The notes: generated from the letters alone by a model not told the origin. A stretch of DNA of 56,163 nucleotides from Sphaerisporangium rufum (GCF_016863395.1 NZ_BOOU01000096.1:1-56163); one strand, 5' to 3'. Positions 1-8,045 are shown, counted from the first letter of the stretch. Numbers and translations: made by a program.

Positions 1-13
1 ATCGCGGCCACCC

Positions 14-490
14 TCAACGCCGGTGGTCCCCGCCGCGGATCTGGTCGACGGCGTGCCGCAGCACCGGGGCGAGCACCGCCATGCCGTCGCGGACGCCGCC
101 GGAGGAGCCGGGCAGGTTGACGATGATCGTGGTGCCCGCCTGGCCGGCCAGGCCGCGGGACAGGATCGAGGTCGGCACCCGGTCGCGGAACGCCTGCCGG
201 ATCGCCTCGGCGATGCCGGGTATCTCCCGGTCGATGACCCGGCGGGTCATCTCCGGGGTGAGGTCCCGCGGGGTGAGGCCGGTGCCGCCGGTGGTGACGA
301 TCACGTCGTAGCCGGCCAGGACGCCGTCGCGTATCGCGGCCTCGACCGGGTCGCCGTCCGGCACCACCACCGGGCCGTCCACCGGCTCGCAGCCGGCACC
401 GGCCAGCAACTCCCGGAGCAGTTGTCCCGATTTATCGGGATAAACACCGGCGGCGGCCCGGGTGGACGCGGTCACCACCAGCGCCCTCAC
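14..490 (-). CDS. mog: Molybdopterin adenylyltransferase (MogA/MoaB family)
   Basis: 158-residue protein of the MogA/MoaB family, which activates molybdopterin by adenylylation before metal insertion. The N-terminus (VRALVVTASTR) and the substrate-binding stretch VTTGGTGLTPRDLTPE are family hallmarks, and the length matches a stand-alone Mog/MoaB. The GTG start at 490 overlaps the moaC stop codon in a GTGA arrangement, so translation is probably coupled. A longer in-frame upstream extension exists, but it runs through moaC and is Arg/Gly-rich junk, so it was discarded. It is the last gene seen of the moeA-moaC-mog operon. The operon could continue past the left window edge. Confidence 0.93.
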   Translation of the reverse strand: MRALVVTASTRAAAGVYPDKSGQLLRELLAGAGCEPVDGPVVVPDGDPVEAAIRDGVLAGYDVIVTTGGTGLTPRDLTPEMTRRVIDREIPGIAEAIRQAFRDRVPTSILSRGLAGQAGTTIIVNLPGSSGGVRDGMAVLAPVLRHAVDQIRGGDHRR

Positions 491-966
491 GGCCGGGTCC
501 AGACGCCGGTCTTGCCGCCGGTCTTCTCCTCGACACGCACGTCCGCGATCGTCGCGGCCGGGTCGACCGCCTTGATCATGTCGATCATCGCCAGCGCGGC
601 CACGGTCACCGCGGTGAGGGCCTCCATCTCCACGCCGGTACGGTCCGCGGTGCGCACCCGGGCGGTGATCTCCACCCCGGCATCGGCCACCGCGAGGTCC
701 ACCTCGACCCCGTGCAACGCGATCGGATGGCACAGCGGGATCAGGTCGGGCGTGCGCTTGGCCCCCATGATCCCGGCGAGACGCGCCACGCCCAGCGCGT
801 CGCCCTTGGGCACCTCGCCCGACCGCAGGATCGCGACCGCCGCCGGCGACAGCAGCACCCGGCCGCTCGCCCGCGCGGTGCGGACGCCGACGTCCTTGGC
901 CGACACGTCGACCATCCGGGCCGCCCCCGACTCCGTCAGGTGGGTCAGCCGGCCTGGCTCGCTCAC
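487..966 (-). CDS. moaC: Cyclic pyranopterin monophosphate synthase MoaC
   Basis: 159 residues, the usual MoaC length. MoaC acts with MoaA in the first step of molybdenum cofactor synthesis, turning the GTP-derived intermediate into cyclic pyranopterin monophosphate. Diagnostic stretches are MVDVSAKDVGVRTARASG near the N-terminus, the KRTPDLIPLCHPI active-site segment, VEMEALTAVTVAALAMIDMIK, and the C-terminal EEKTGGKTG. The GTG start at 966 overlaps the moeA stop by four bases, and its own stop overlaps the mog start the same way, so all three cofactor genes look translationally coupled on one transcript. Confidence 0.96.
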   Translation of the reverse strand: MSEPGRLTHLTESGAARMVDVSAKDVGVRTARASGRVLLSPAAVAILRSGEVPKGDALGVARLAGIMGAKRTPDLIPLCHPIALHGVEVDLAVADAGVEITARVRTADRTGVEMEALTAVTVAALAMIDMIKAVDPAATIADVRVEEKTGGKTGVWTRP

Positions 967-2198
967 AGCGGGATCACCTCCACGACCGCGCCCGCGGGCA
1001 CCTCGGTCACGTCCTCCGGTACGACGATCAGCGCGTTCGCCGCGGCCAGCGCGGCCAGCTGATGGGACCCCTGCCCGTGCACCGGCGTCACCCGCGCCTC
1101 CCCGCCCGCGCCGTCCGCACCGTCCGCACCGTCCACGCCGGACAGCACGCCGCGCAGGAAGGACCGCTTGCCGGCCGGCGAGCGCAGCGCCGCCGCCGCC
1201 CGGGCCGGCACGGTGGCCGGCGGGCCGGCCGGCAGCCCGCGCATCAGCGCCAGCGCCGGCCGCACGTACAGCACGAACGACACGTACGACGACACCGGGT
1301 TGCCGGGCAGCGTGAAGATCGGCACCCGCCGGTCGCCCAGCAGGCCGAACCCCTGCGGCATGCCCGGCTGCATGGCCACCTTGCCGAACCAGACCGTGCC
1401 GAGCGAGGCCAGCGCCTCCTTGACCGGCTCGTAGGCGCCCATCGAGATGCCGCCACTGGTGATCACCGCGTCCGCCGTGCCGAGCAGGCCGTTCAGGGTG
1501 GCGAGGAACTCGGCCGGGTCGTCGCGCACCGCCCGGCGCCGCTCGGCCCGGCCGCCGGCCTGCCGGACCGCGGCGACCAGCGTGACCCCGTTGGACTCCC
1601 AGATCTGCCCGTGCCCGAGCGGCGTGCCGGGCTCGACCAGCTCGGCCCCGGTGGACAGCACCACCACCCGGGGCGCCGGCCGGGCGAGCACCGCCCGGCG
1701 GCCCGCCCCGGCCAGGATGCCCAGCTGGGCCGGGCCGAGCACCGTCCCGGCGGGCAGCACCACGTCGCCGGGCCGGACGTCCTCCCCGGCGCGACGGATC
1801 GCGTTGCCGGGCGGCGCCGGCCGGCGGATCGCCACCGTGCCGGTGCCGCCGTCGGTCCACTCCACCGGGACGACCGCGTCGGCACCCGCCGGCAGCGGGG
1901 CGCCGGTCATGATCCGGGTGACCTGTCCCGGCGCCAGCCGCCGCGGCGCGGTGTCGCCGGCCGGCACGTCCGCCGCGACCGGCAGCAGCACCGGGTCGTC
2001 CTCGCGCGCGCCGGCCACGTCCGCGGCCCGCACCGCGTACCCGTCCATCGCCGAGTTGTCGAACGGCGGCAGCGCCACCGGCGCGGCGACGTCCTCGGCG
2101 GCCACCGCGCCGAGCGCCTCGTCCAGGTCCAGCTCGACCGGGTCCAGCGGGCGCACCGCGGCCAGGATCGCGGCCAGGTGCTCGTCGACCGGCCTCAC
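963..2198 (-). CDS. moeA: Molybdopterin molybdenumtransferase MoeA
   Basis: 411 residues, full length for MoeA, which inserts molybdate into adenylylated molybdopterin. Visible motifs are PPFDNSAMDGYAVRAAD near residue 45, the MoCF-domain stretch ITSGGISMGAYEPVK, and LPGNPVSSYVSF near residue 295. A short Gly/Ala/Asp-rich insertion (around DGADGADGAGGE) sits before the C-terminal domain IV. The GTG start at 2198 overlaps the stop of a small repeat-containing reading frame, which in turn overlaps the galU stop. This places moeA in an operon led by galU. Confidence 0.95.
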   Translation of the reverse strand: MRPVDEHLAAILAAVRPLDPVELDLDEALGAVAAEDVAAPVALPPFDNSAMDGYAVRAADVAGAREDDPVLLPVAADVPAGDTAPRRLAPGQVTRIMTGAPLPAGADAVVPVEWTDGGTGTVAIRRPAPPGNAIRRAGEDVRPGDVVLPAGTVLGPAQLGILAGAGRRAVLARPAPRVVVLSTGAELVEPGTPLGHGQIWESNGVTLVAAVRQAGGRAERRRAVRDDPAEFLATLNGLLGTADAVITSGGISMGAYEPVKEALASLGTVWFGKVAMQPGMPQGFGLLGDRRVPIFTLPGNPVSSYVSFVLYVRPALALMRGLPAGPPATVPARAAAALRSPAGKRSFLRGVLSGVDGADGADGAGGEARVTPVHGQGSHQLAALAAANALIVVPEDVTEVPAGAVVEVIPL

Positions 2199-2368
2199 GA
2201 CGCCCCGCCCGCGCCGCCGGGACGGGCTGCGGCGCGACCGGGCCTTGCGCCGGCGCGGGCCACCACGAGGCCTGGCCTTGTTCCGGGGCGAGCCATCACA
2301 AGGCCGGGGCCTGTGCCGGCGCGGGCCGTCACCGCCCGGCCGGGCAGGGCTGTGGCGCGAGCCGTCAC
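2195..2368 (-). CDS. Candidate 57-residue repeat-encoded small protein between galU and moeA
   Basis: An open frame starts with GTG at 2368, overlapping the galU stop as GTGA, and ends at a stop overlapping the moeA GTG start in the same way. It is built of four units of 36, 33, 33 and 33 nt, each beginning with a GTG codon and encoding variants of V-x-A-R-x-G-x-x-P-G. The peptide is basic and rich in Ala, Gly, Pro and Arg; no fold or family is recognised. The seamless junctions on both sides suggest the repeat expansion kept the frame between galU and moeA and may be translated as a coupling peptide. High GC also keeps frames open by chance, so coding status is uncertain. Confidence 0.35.
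   Translation of the reverse strand: MTARATALPGRAVTARAGTGPGLVMARPGTRPGLVVARAGARPGRAAARPGGAGGAS
2234..2368 (-). repeat. Four tandem units (33-36 bp) between galU and moeA
   Basis: On the minus strand, units begin with GTG at 2368, 2332, 2299 and 2266. The spacings are 36, 33 and 33 nt, so every unit keeps the reading frame. Each contains a variant of GTGACGGCCCGCGCCGG followed by CCCGGCC-like bases. The units are imperfect, which suggests an old expansion. Confidence 0.75.
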
Positions 2369-3276
2369 CGCTCGGCCGGCAGCTCGTCCAGGAACCGGCG
2401 CAGCCACGGCAGCAGCTCCGGCGCCAGGTCCGGGCGCTCGGCCGCGAAGCGGATCACCGTCCGCAGGTAGTCCATCTTGTTGCCGGTGTCGTACCGGCGG
2501 CCGCGGAACAGCACGCCGTGCACCGGCCCGCCCTGCTCGGACGGCCGGCCGGCCAGCTCCAGCAGCGCGTCGGTCAGCTGGATCTCGCCGCCGCGGCCCG
2601 GCGGGGTGTTCTCCAGCACCTCGAACACCGCGGGGTCGATCACGTACCGCCCGATGACCGCCCAGTTGGACGGGGCCTCGTCGGCCGGCGGCTTCTCCAC
2701 CAGCCCGGTCACCCGGACCACGTCATCCTCGCCGGTCGGCTCGATCTCGGCGCAGCCGTACAGCGAGACCTGCTCCTTGGGCACCTCCATCAGCGCCACG
2801 ACGCTGCCGCCGTAGGTGTTGCGCACCTCGATCATGCGCTTAAGGAGCTGGTCGCGGGGGTCGATCAGGTCGTCGCCGAGCAGGCAGGCGAACGCGTGGC
2901 CGTCCACGTGCTGCTTGGCGCACAGCACCGCGTGTCCGAGCCCCTTGGCCTCTCCCTGCCGGACGTAGTGCAGCGTGGCGAGATCGACCGGCTCGAGCAC
3001 CTGGGACAGCCGCTCGTCGTCCCCCTTGGACGCCAGCGCCTCCTCCAGCTCGTACGCTCGGTCGAAGTGGTCTTCCAGGGAGCGCTTGTTGCGGCCGGTC
3101 ACCATGAGCACGTCGAGCAGCCCGACCGACACCGCCTCTTCGACGACATACTGGATGACCGGCTTGTCGACGATCGGCAGCATTTCTTTCGGCGTCGCCT
3201 TGGTCGCCGGCAGGAATCTCGTGCCGAGACCCGCCGCCGGGATGACTACTTTCGTCACAGGATCGTGGTCAGCCAT
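2365..3276 (-). CDS. galU: UTP-glucose-1-phosphate uridylyltransferase GalU
   Basis: 303 residues. Makes UDP-glucose from UTP and glucose-1-phosphate, feeding cell-envelope polysaccharide and trehalose/glycogen pathways. The nucleotide-binding signature AAGLGTRFLPATKA is at residues 13-26, followed by PKEMLPIVDKPVIQYVVEEAV. ALMEVPKEQVSLYGCAEIE and LTDALLEL further mark bacterial GalU. The ATG at 3276 is only 24 bp from the divergent fthC start, and a -10-like TAAGGT lies 6 nt before the ATG, so galU is probably read from a leaderless transcript. It heads the operon that continues into moeA, moaC and mog. Confidence 0.96.
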   Translation of the reverse strand: MADHDPVTKVVIPAAGLGTRFLPATKATPKEMLPIVDKPVIQYVVEEAVSVGLLDVLMVTGRNKRSLEDHFDRAYELEEALASKGDDERLSQVLEPVDLATLHYVRQGEAKGLGHAVLCAKQHVDGHAFACLLGDDLIDPRDQLLKRMIEVRNTYGGSVVALMEVPKEQVSLYGCAEIEPTGEDDVVRVTGLVEKPPADEAPSNWAVIGRYVIDPAVFEVLENTPPGRGGEIQLTDALLELAGRPSEQGGPVHGVLFRGRRYDTGNKMDYLRTVIRFAAERPDLAPELLPWLRRFLDELPAER

Positions 3277-3282
3277 GGGTGC

Positions 3283-3288
3283 ACCTTA
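3283..3288 (-). promoter_or_regulatory. Probable -10 hexamer of a leaderless galU promoter
   Basis: On the minus strand TAAGGT fits the actinobacterial TANNNT -10 pattern and ends 6 nt before the galU ATG. Transcription would start at or next to the A of the start codon. No Shine-Dalgarno sequence is placed for galU, which supports the leaderless reading. Confidence 0.5.
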
Positions 3289-3300
3289 ATGGAGGTCCGA

Positions 3301-3912
3301 GTGGGCAAGGCAGAGCTGCGGCGGAGCATCATCTCCGCCCGGGCGGGACTCCCCGACCAGAGTGGCTCGGCGAGCGCAATCAGGGAAACGCTACTCGACC
3401 GGCCCTGGGTGCAGATGGCCGGGTTGGTGGCCTGCTACTGGTCCATGGGCACCGAGCCGGCCACCCACGGCCTGGTGTTCGCGCTGTGGAAGCACGGCGC
3501 GACCGTGCTGCTGCCCGTGCTGCGCCCGGACCTCGACCTGGACTGGGCGGTGTACGACGGCCCCGACTCGCTGGCCCCCGGGCCGCGCGGCCACCTGGAG
3601 CCGGTGGACACCCGGCGCGGGGTGGACGCGATCCGCACCGCCGCGCTGGTGATCGTCCCGGCGCTCGCGGTGGACCGGGTCACCGGCGTCCGGCTCGGCC
3701 GCGGCGGCGGTTCCTACGACCGGGCGCTGGCCCGGGTCGGCCCGAACGTGCCGACGGTCGCGCTGCTGCACGAGGGCGAGCTGGTCGAGGGCGTGCCGGC
3801 CGAGCCGCACGACCGGCCGGTCGCCATGGCCGCCCTCCCGTCGGGCATCGTCACCTTCGCCGGCCCGCCGGGAGCCGGATCGCCGGCCCGCCCGGCCCGC
3901 CGTTCCTGGTGA
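3301..3912 (+). CDS. fthC: 5-formyltetrahydrofolate cyclo-ligase
   Basis: 203 residues. ATP-dependent conversion of 5-formyl-THF to 5,10-methenyl-THF in one-carbon metabolism. The family fingerprint is the C-terminal GVRLGRGGGSYDRAL loop with preceding VPALAVDR; the N-terminus KAELRRSIISAR is typical too. The start is GTG at 3301, because a strong GGAGGT (3291-3296) sits 4-5 nt before it; an in-frame ATG at 3289 lies inside that ribosome-binding site and is rejected. A Pro/Ala/Arg-rich tail follows the fold. Divergent from galU, convergent with the LCP gene. Confidence 0.94.
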   Translation: MGKAELRRSIISARAGLPDQSGSASAIRETLLDRPWVQMAGLVACYWSMGTEPATHGLVFALWKHGATVLLPVLRPDLDLDWAVYDGPDSLAPGPRGHLEPVDTRRGVDAIRTAALVIVPALAVDRVTGVRLGRGGGSYDRALARVGPNVPTVALLHEGELVEGVPAEPHDRPVAMAALPSGIVTFAGPPGAGSPARPARRSW

Positions 3913-3958
3913 GCGGTCCACCGGAGTGTCATCGCCTCCCCGCCCGTCCCCGGCAGGG

Positions 3959-5053
3959 TCAGCGGATCTCCAGGTCGGCCAGGCCGCCGTTCTTGGTGAA
4001 GTAGTCCGGCAGGGTGTCGGCGCGCACCGCGTCGAACAGCGCCTTGCCGGCCTTACGGTCCACCCGGACCACGCTGGCCCCCTTGACCATGGCGGTGCCG
4101 CGGGTCGGGATGGTCGTCGAGTCGATCTTGTCCGGCCGCACGTCGCGCAGCTCCAGCGCCAGGTCGCGCAGGGTGCTCATGGTCACCCCGGAGTCGACGC
4201 TGACCGCCCGGGTGAACGCCTCCAGGAAGTCGTTCAGCCGGAACGGGTTGGTCAGCGTCTCCTCGCTGATGATCTTCTTTCCGAGGGCGCGGACGAACGC
4301 CTGCTGCCGCCGCATCCGGTCGAAGTCGCCGCCGGGCAGGTTGTACCGCTGGCGGACGAACAGCAGGGCCCGCTCCCCCTCCAGGTGCACGGTGCCCTTG
4401 GGCCAGGTCACCTTGTTGGCCGGGTCGTACACCTGCTGGGCCAGCTCGACGTCGACCCCGCCGATCACCTGGGTCATGGTGACGAAGCCCTGGAAGTCGA
4501 GCGCGGCGAAGTGGTCGATCCGGACGCCGGTCAGCTGCTCCACCGTGCTGATCAGCAGTTTCGGCCCGCCGAAGGCGTAGGCTGCGTTGATCTTGTTGTT
4601 TCCGCGTCCGGGGATGCGGACATAAGAGTCGCGGGGGATGCCGATGAGGGTGAGCCGGTCGCGCGCGGCCGGAACATGGACGATCATGATGCTGTCGGCC
4701 CGCTGGCCGCCCGACTCGCCCGGACGCCGGTCCGACCCGATGAGCAGCCAGTTCTGCGCGCCGTCCGCGCCGACGGCGGGCCGGCCCGCGCCGTCGGGGA
4801 ACGCTCCAGGGATGCGCTCGATGTTGCCGTTCAGCGTTATCTGACGCTCCATAACCACGGCGAACCCGGTGGCGAGCACCATCGCGACGAGCAGCCCGAT
4901 CACGATCATCAGCCGGCGGAACGGCCGCCGTCTCCTGGGCGGTCTCCCCGGCGGCGTGGCCGGGCGGTCGGGCCCGGCGCCGTCCGGGCCATCCTCCGCC
5001 GTGCCGCGGGGGGCGTCGAGATCACCGAGGATCCGGGACTTCTCGTCGGTCAC
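3959..5053 (-). CDS. LytR-CpsA-Psr (LCP) family cell-wall polymer ligase
   Basis: 364 residues. LCP proteins transfer lipid-linked glycopolymers onto peptidoglycan outside the membrane. A Pro/Arg-rich cytoplasmic N-terminus is followed by one membrane segment (LMIVIGLLVAMVLATGFAVV, about residues 48-67), then the catalytic LCP domain with NWLLIGSDRRPGE, RADSIMIVHVPA, LIGIPRDSYV and the late RYNLPGGDFDRMRRQQAFVRAL, which hold the Arg/Asp residues that bind pyrophosphate. The start is GTG at 5053 with AGGTGA upstream. Longer in-frame ATG starts exist, but they would add about 68 poorly structured residues reaching into the promoter region shared with the antiporter gene. Confidence 0.93.
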   Translation of the reverse strand: MTDEKSRILGDLDAPRGTAEDGPDGAGPDRPATPPGRPPRRRRPFRRLMIVIGLLVAMVLATGFAVVMERQITLNGNIERIPGAFPDGAGRPAVGADGAQNWLLIGSDRRPGESGGQRADSIMIVHVPAARDRLTLIGIPRDSYVRIPGRGNNKINAAYAFGGPKLLISTVEQLTGVRIDHFAALDFQGFVTMTQVIGGVDVELAQQVYDPANKVTWPKGTVHLEGERALLFVRQRYNLPGGDFDRMRRQQAFVRALGKKIISEETLTNPFRLNDFLEAFTRAVSVDSGVTMSTLRDLALELRDVRPDKIDSTTIPTRGTAMVKGASVVRVDRKAGKALFDAVRADTLPDYFTKNGGLADLEIR

Positions 5054-5177
5054 CTGGTCACCTGAAGTTGCTTTAGTGCGTGATGTGTCGCAGGTGACGC
5101 TAGCCCAAAGCAGTGCACCGGGATAGTGGACCGTATGAATACGAAAGAATAGGTGCAAAACACGAGAAGGGAGACCG

Positions 5178-6680
5178 GTGACGCTGGACGTCTGGCTGCT
5201 TCTCGCGTCCGTCGTCGTGATCGCGGCCATCGCCTCGGTCCGGGTGGCGCACCGCACCGGCCTGCCCAGCCTACTGATCTATCTCGGGCTCGGACTGCTC
5301 GTCGGCGAGGCCGGCCTGGGGCTCCAGTTCGAGAACGCGCAACTCGGCCAGCAGATCGGCATGGTCGGCCTCGCCATCATCCTGGCCGAGGGTGGCCTGA
5401 CCACCAACTGGGAACACGTCCGCAAGGCGGTGCCGAGCGCCCTGGTGCTCGCCACCCTCGGCGTCGCGGTCAGCATCGTCACCCTCGCCCTCGCCTCGCG
5501 CTGGCTGCTCGGCATGGACTGGCGCACCGCGCTGCTGCTGGGCGCGGTCCTGGCCTCCACCGACGCCGCCGCCGTCTTCTCCGTGCTGCGCCGGCTGCCG
5601 CTGCCGCCCCGGCTCGCCGGAGTGCTGGAGGCCGAGTCCGGGTTCAACGACGCCCCCACCGTGATCGTCGTGGTGATGCTGAGCGCGTCCGGCGCGCCGC
5701 TGCCCACCTTCGGCCACGTCGTCGTGGACGCCGCCCTGGAGCTCGCCATCGGCGCGGCGATCGGCCTCGCCATCGGCCCGATCGGCGGCTACGCGCTGCG
5801 CCGGGTGGCCCTGCCCGCCTCCGGCCTCTACCCGATCGCGGTGCTCGCCCTCGCCTTCATCGCCTACAGCGGCGCGACGCTGCTGCACGGCAGCGGATTC
5901 CTGTCGGTCTACCTGTGCACCCTGGTGCTGGGCAACATGCGGCTGCCGCACCGGGCCGCCACCCGCGGCTTCGCCGAAGGATCGGCGTGGCTGGCGCAGA
6001 TCGGCCTGTTCGTCATGCTCGGCATGCTCGCCAGCCCGCACGAGCTGCCCGCCGCCATCGTCCCCGGCCTGATCGCCGGCGTCGCGTTGCTGCTGGCCGC
6101 CCGGCCGCTGTCGGTCATGGCCTCCGCGCTATTGGTACGGATCGCCCGGATCGGCCGGCTCACCTGGCGGGAGCAGGCGTTCCTGTCCTGGGCCGGGCTG
6201 CGCGGCGCGGTGCCCATCGTGCTGGCCACCATCCCCTGGGCCGCCGGGCTGCCCGGCGCCAAGGGGGTGTTCAACGAGGTCTTCATCATCGTCATCGTCT
6301 TCACCATGCTGCAGGGGCCCACCCTGCCCTACCTGGCCCGGCTGCTGAAGGTGAGCGCGCCGGACGAGGCGCGCGACCTGGGAGTGGAGAGCGCCCCGCT
6401 GGAAGAGCTGCACGCCGACCTGCTGCAGGTCAGCATCCCGCCCGGCTCCGAGCTGCACGGCGTGGAGATCTTCGAGCTGCGGCTGCCGTCCGACGCCGCC
6501 GTCACCATGGTCGTCCGGGACGGCCGGTCGTTCGTGCCCGAGCCCAGCACCCGGCTGCGCGCCCGGGACCAGCTGCTGATCGTCACCACCGCCGCCTGCC
6601 GGCAGACCGTCGAACGCCGGCTGCGCGCGGTCAGCCGCCGCGGCAAGCTGGCCGGCTGGTACGGCGAGCGCGGCGAATGA
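5178..6680 (+). CDS. Potassium/proton antiporter, CPA1 type with TrkA-C domain
   Basis: 500 residues. Residues 1 to about 390 form roughly a dozen hydrophobic helices of the Na+/H+ exchanger fold, including the LASTDAAAVFSVLRR segment with the conserved Asp pair region and ESGFNDAPTVIVV. Residues about 405-485 form a soluble RCK/TrkA-C domain (LLQVSIPPGSELHGVEIFELRLP, LLIVTTAACRQTVERRLRAVS), which normally gates transport by nucleotide binding. This architecture matches the CvrA/NhaP2 group of K+/H+ antiporters. The GTG start is preceded by GAAGGGAGA. Ion preference is inferred from the family only. Confidence 0.9.
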   Translation: MTLDVWLLLASVVVIAAIASVRVAHRTGLPSLLIYLGLGLLVGEAGLGLQFENAQLGQQIGMVGLAIILAEGGLTTNWEHVRKAVPSALVLATLGVAVSIVTLALASRWLLGMDWRTALLLGAVLASTDAAAVFSVLRRLPLPPRLAGVLEAESGFNDAPTVIVVVMLSASGAPLPTFGHVVVDAALELAIGAAIGLAIGPIGGYALRRVALPASGLYPIAVLALAFIAYSGATLLHGSGFLSVYLCTLVLGNMRLPHRAATRGFAEGSAWLAQIGLFVMLGMLASPHELPAAIVPGLIAGVALLLAARPLSVMASALLVRIARIGRLTWREQAFLSWAGLRGAVPIVLATIPWAAGLPGAKGVFNEVFIIVIVFTMLQGPTLPYLARLLKVSAPDEARDLGVESAPLEELHADLLQVSIPPGSELHGVEIFELRLPSDAAVTMVVRDGRSFVPEPSTRLRARDQLLIVTTAACRQTVERRLRAVSRRGKLAGWYGERGE

Positions 6681-6710
6681 CCTCCACCCCCCTGGCGCCC
6701 GCCACGCGCT

Positions 6711-6824
6711 GGCACTTCTCCTCCCGCCCCCGGAACCCGTCGAGCGCCCGCACTTCTCACTCCGCTCCCGGAGCTCGTCGGGCGCCCGCACTTCTCACTC
6801 CGCTCCCGGAGCCCGTCGGGCGCT
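6711..6824. repeat. Three tandem 38-bp repeats after the antiporter gene
   Basis: Units at 6711-6748, 6749-6786 and 6787-6824 share GCACTTCTC near the start and CCCGTCGGGCGC-like bases at the end. Units two and three are nearly identical; the first is diverged. The repeats begin 31 bp after the antiporter stop. The rest of 6825-7081 is GC-rich and shows no gene. Confidence 0.8.
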
Positions 6825-7081
6825 CGCACCCCCACCCCGCCGGCTCCGTCCGGCCCTCGTCCCGCCGGCCCCGCCGGCCCCCGGCGCCCCGACCGGCCCT
6901 CGACCACGGGCCTAATGAGAACTGTTCGAGCGGGACTCCAGGCATTCCTGCGATCATCCCCTGAGATGGTGGTCACCACCCGTACGACGGTTCACCACAA
7001 CCCTGTGGCGAGCTCCTACACACGGTGTGGGAGGGATTAGAAGCCGTCTGGGTGGCGTTTAGCCTAATCGGCTGCGTACCA

Positions 7082-7108
7082 TTAGCAGTCGCACCGGTAG
7101 AGTGCCAA
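7082..7108. promoter_or_regulatory. CIRCE-like inverted repeat (HrcA-type operator) upstream of FmdB gene
   Basis: TTAGCAGTC, nine spacer bases, then GAGTGCCAA. The CIRCE consensus is TTAGCACTC-N9-GAGTGCTAA, so arms and spacer match with one change in each arm. It ends 28 bp before the FmdB start, a position suited to repression by the heat-shock regulator HrcA. Confidence 0.6.
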
Positions 7109-7136
7109 TCTGCGCGAGCCATACGAGGAGGAGTCC

Positions 7137-7487
7137 GTGCCCACTTACCAGTACGCCTGCACAGCCTGCGGCGAGGGGCTCGAGGCCGTCCAGCGTTTCA
7201 CCGACGAGCCGCTCACCACGTGCCCGAGCTGCCAGGGCCAGTTGCGCAAGGTGTTCTCGGCCGTCGGCATCGTGTTCAAGGGTTCCGGTTTCTACCGGAC
7301 CGACAACCGCTCCTCCAGCTCCTCCAGCACCACGACGAGCGCCAACGGCTCGTCCTCCTCGAGCTCCTCGTCCTCGGGGACCGGGTCCGACTCCGGCTCC
7401 ACCGCCAAGAAGGAGCCCGCCGCGGCCTCGTCCGCCGGCTCCTCTTCGTCCAGCGGCAGCAAGAGCAGCAGCACCTCGGCCGCCTGA
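7137..7487 (+). CDS. FmdB-family zinc-ribbon protein with Ser-rich tail
   Basis: 116 residues. The N-terminal 50 residues form the FmdB/CxxC_CxxC_SSSS domain: MPTYQYACTACGE and TTCPSCQG supply two CxxC pairs for a zinc ribbon, followed by VGIVFKGSGFYRTDNR. The remaining half is a low-complexity Ser/Thr/Gly/Lys tail, probably disordered. Members are often called regulatory proteins, but their molecular role is not firmly known. The GTG start has a strong GAGGAGGAG ribosome-binding site. A CIRCE-like operator upstream suggests stress control. Confidence 0.9.
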   Translation: MPTYQYACTACGEGLEAVQRFTDEPLTTCPSCQGQLRKVFSAVGIVFKGSGFYRTDNRSSSSSSTTTSANGSSSSSSSSSGTGSDSGSTAKKEPAAASSAGSSSSSGSKSSSTSAA

Positions 7488-7936
7488 CCCCCGACCGCCC
7501 ACCGGCGCGGTGCCCGGCCATCGGGCCGGCCCCCCACTCACCCTCGCCGTCCACCCGGCCCGGGACCTCCGGGCCGGACGCGGAACGCCCTCCGGCCCGC
7601 GACGGCTCCCGGACGCCGCCCGACCATGAGCCACCCCGGACGGCCCCTGGACGCGGAGCGGTCGAGGGCCGCACTTGACGGGGCCTCGCAGACGCCGACA
7701 GGTCGGAGCGACCGCACCTGATCAGGCCTCGCCGGCGGGCCCGATCGCATTTTCTCGCGGGCTCCGTCCGGCCGTCACCGCGACCTCCACCGCCTTGAAC
7801 GCGCGCTAGCCGCGCCGAGCCGCCCGCATTGAGCCACTTGCCGCCGTGCCACCGCTGGATGGTGAAGCCACGCCCCGGCTCACCGGCGAAGCCACGTTAA
7901 CCCGGCAGCCAGATCTCACACCGGCGCCCCCATCCC

Positions 7937-7965
7937 GCACTTATCCACAGGCTGTGCATAAGTGC
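7937..7965. promoter_or_regulatory. 29-bp near-perfect palindrome holding two inverted DnaA-box-like sites
   Basis: Arms of 14 bp around one central base match at 13 of 14 positions. The left arm contains TTATCCACA (7941-7949), the canonical DnaA box; the right arm contains TGTGCATAA (7953-7961), the complement of TTATGCACA. A further box-like TTTTCCACA lies at 7992-8000. All three sit 50-110 bp upstream of mtnP. Confidence 0.6.
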
Positions 7966-8039
7966 AGGTCGCCGGCTCCGGATCCGCCACGTTTTCCACA
8001 GCCGGCACCACCGGCCACCGTCCCCCGTGCCACGCCCAC

Positions 8040-8045
8040 TAATGT
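8040..8045 (+). promoter_or_regulatory. Probable -10 hexamer of leaderless mtnP promoter
   Basis: TAATGT fits the actinobacterial -10 pattern and lies 7 nt before the ATG at 8053, with no Shine-Dalgarno sequence between. This predicts a transcript starting at the mtnP start codon. Confidence 0.45.
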
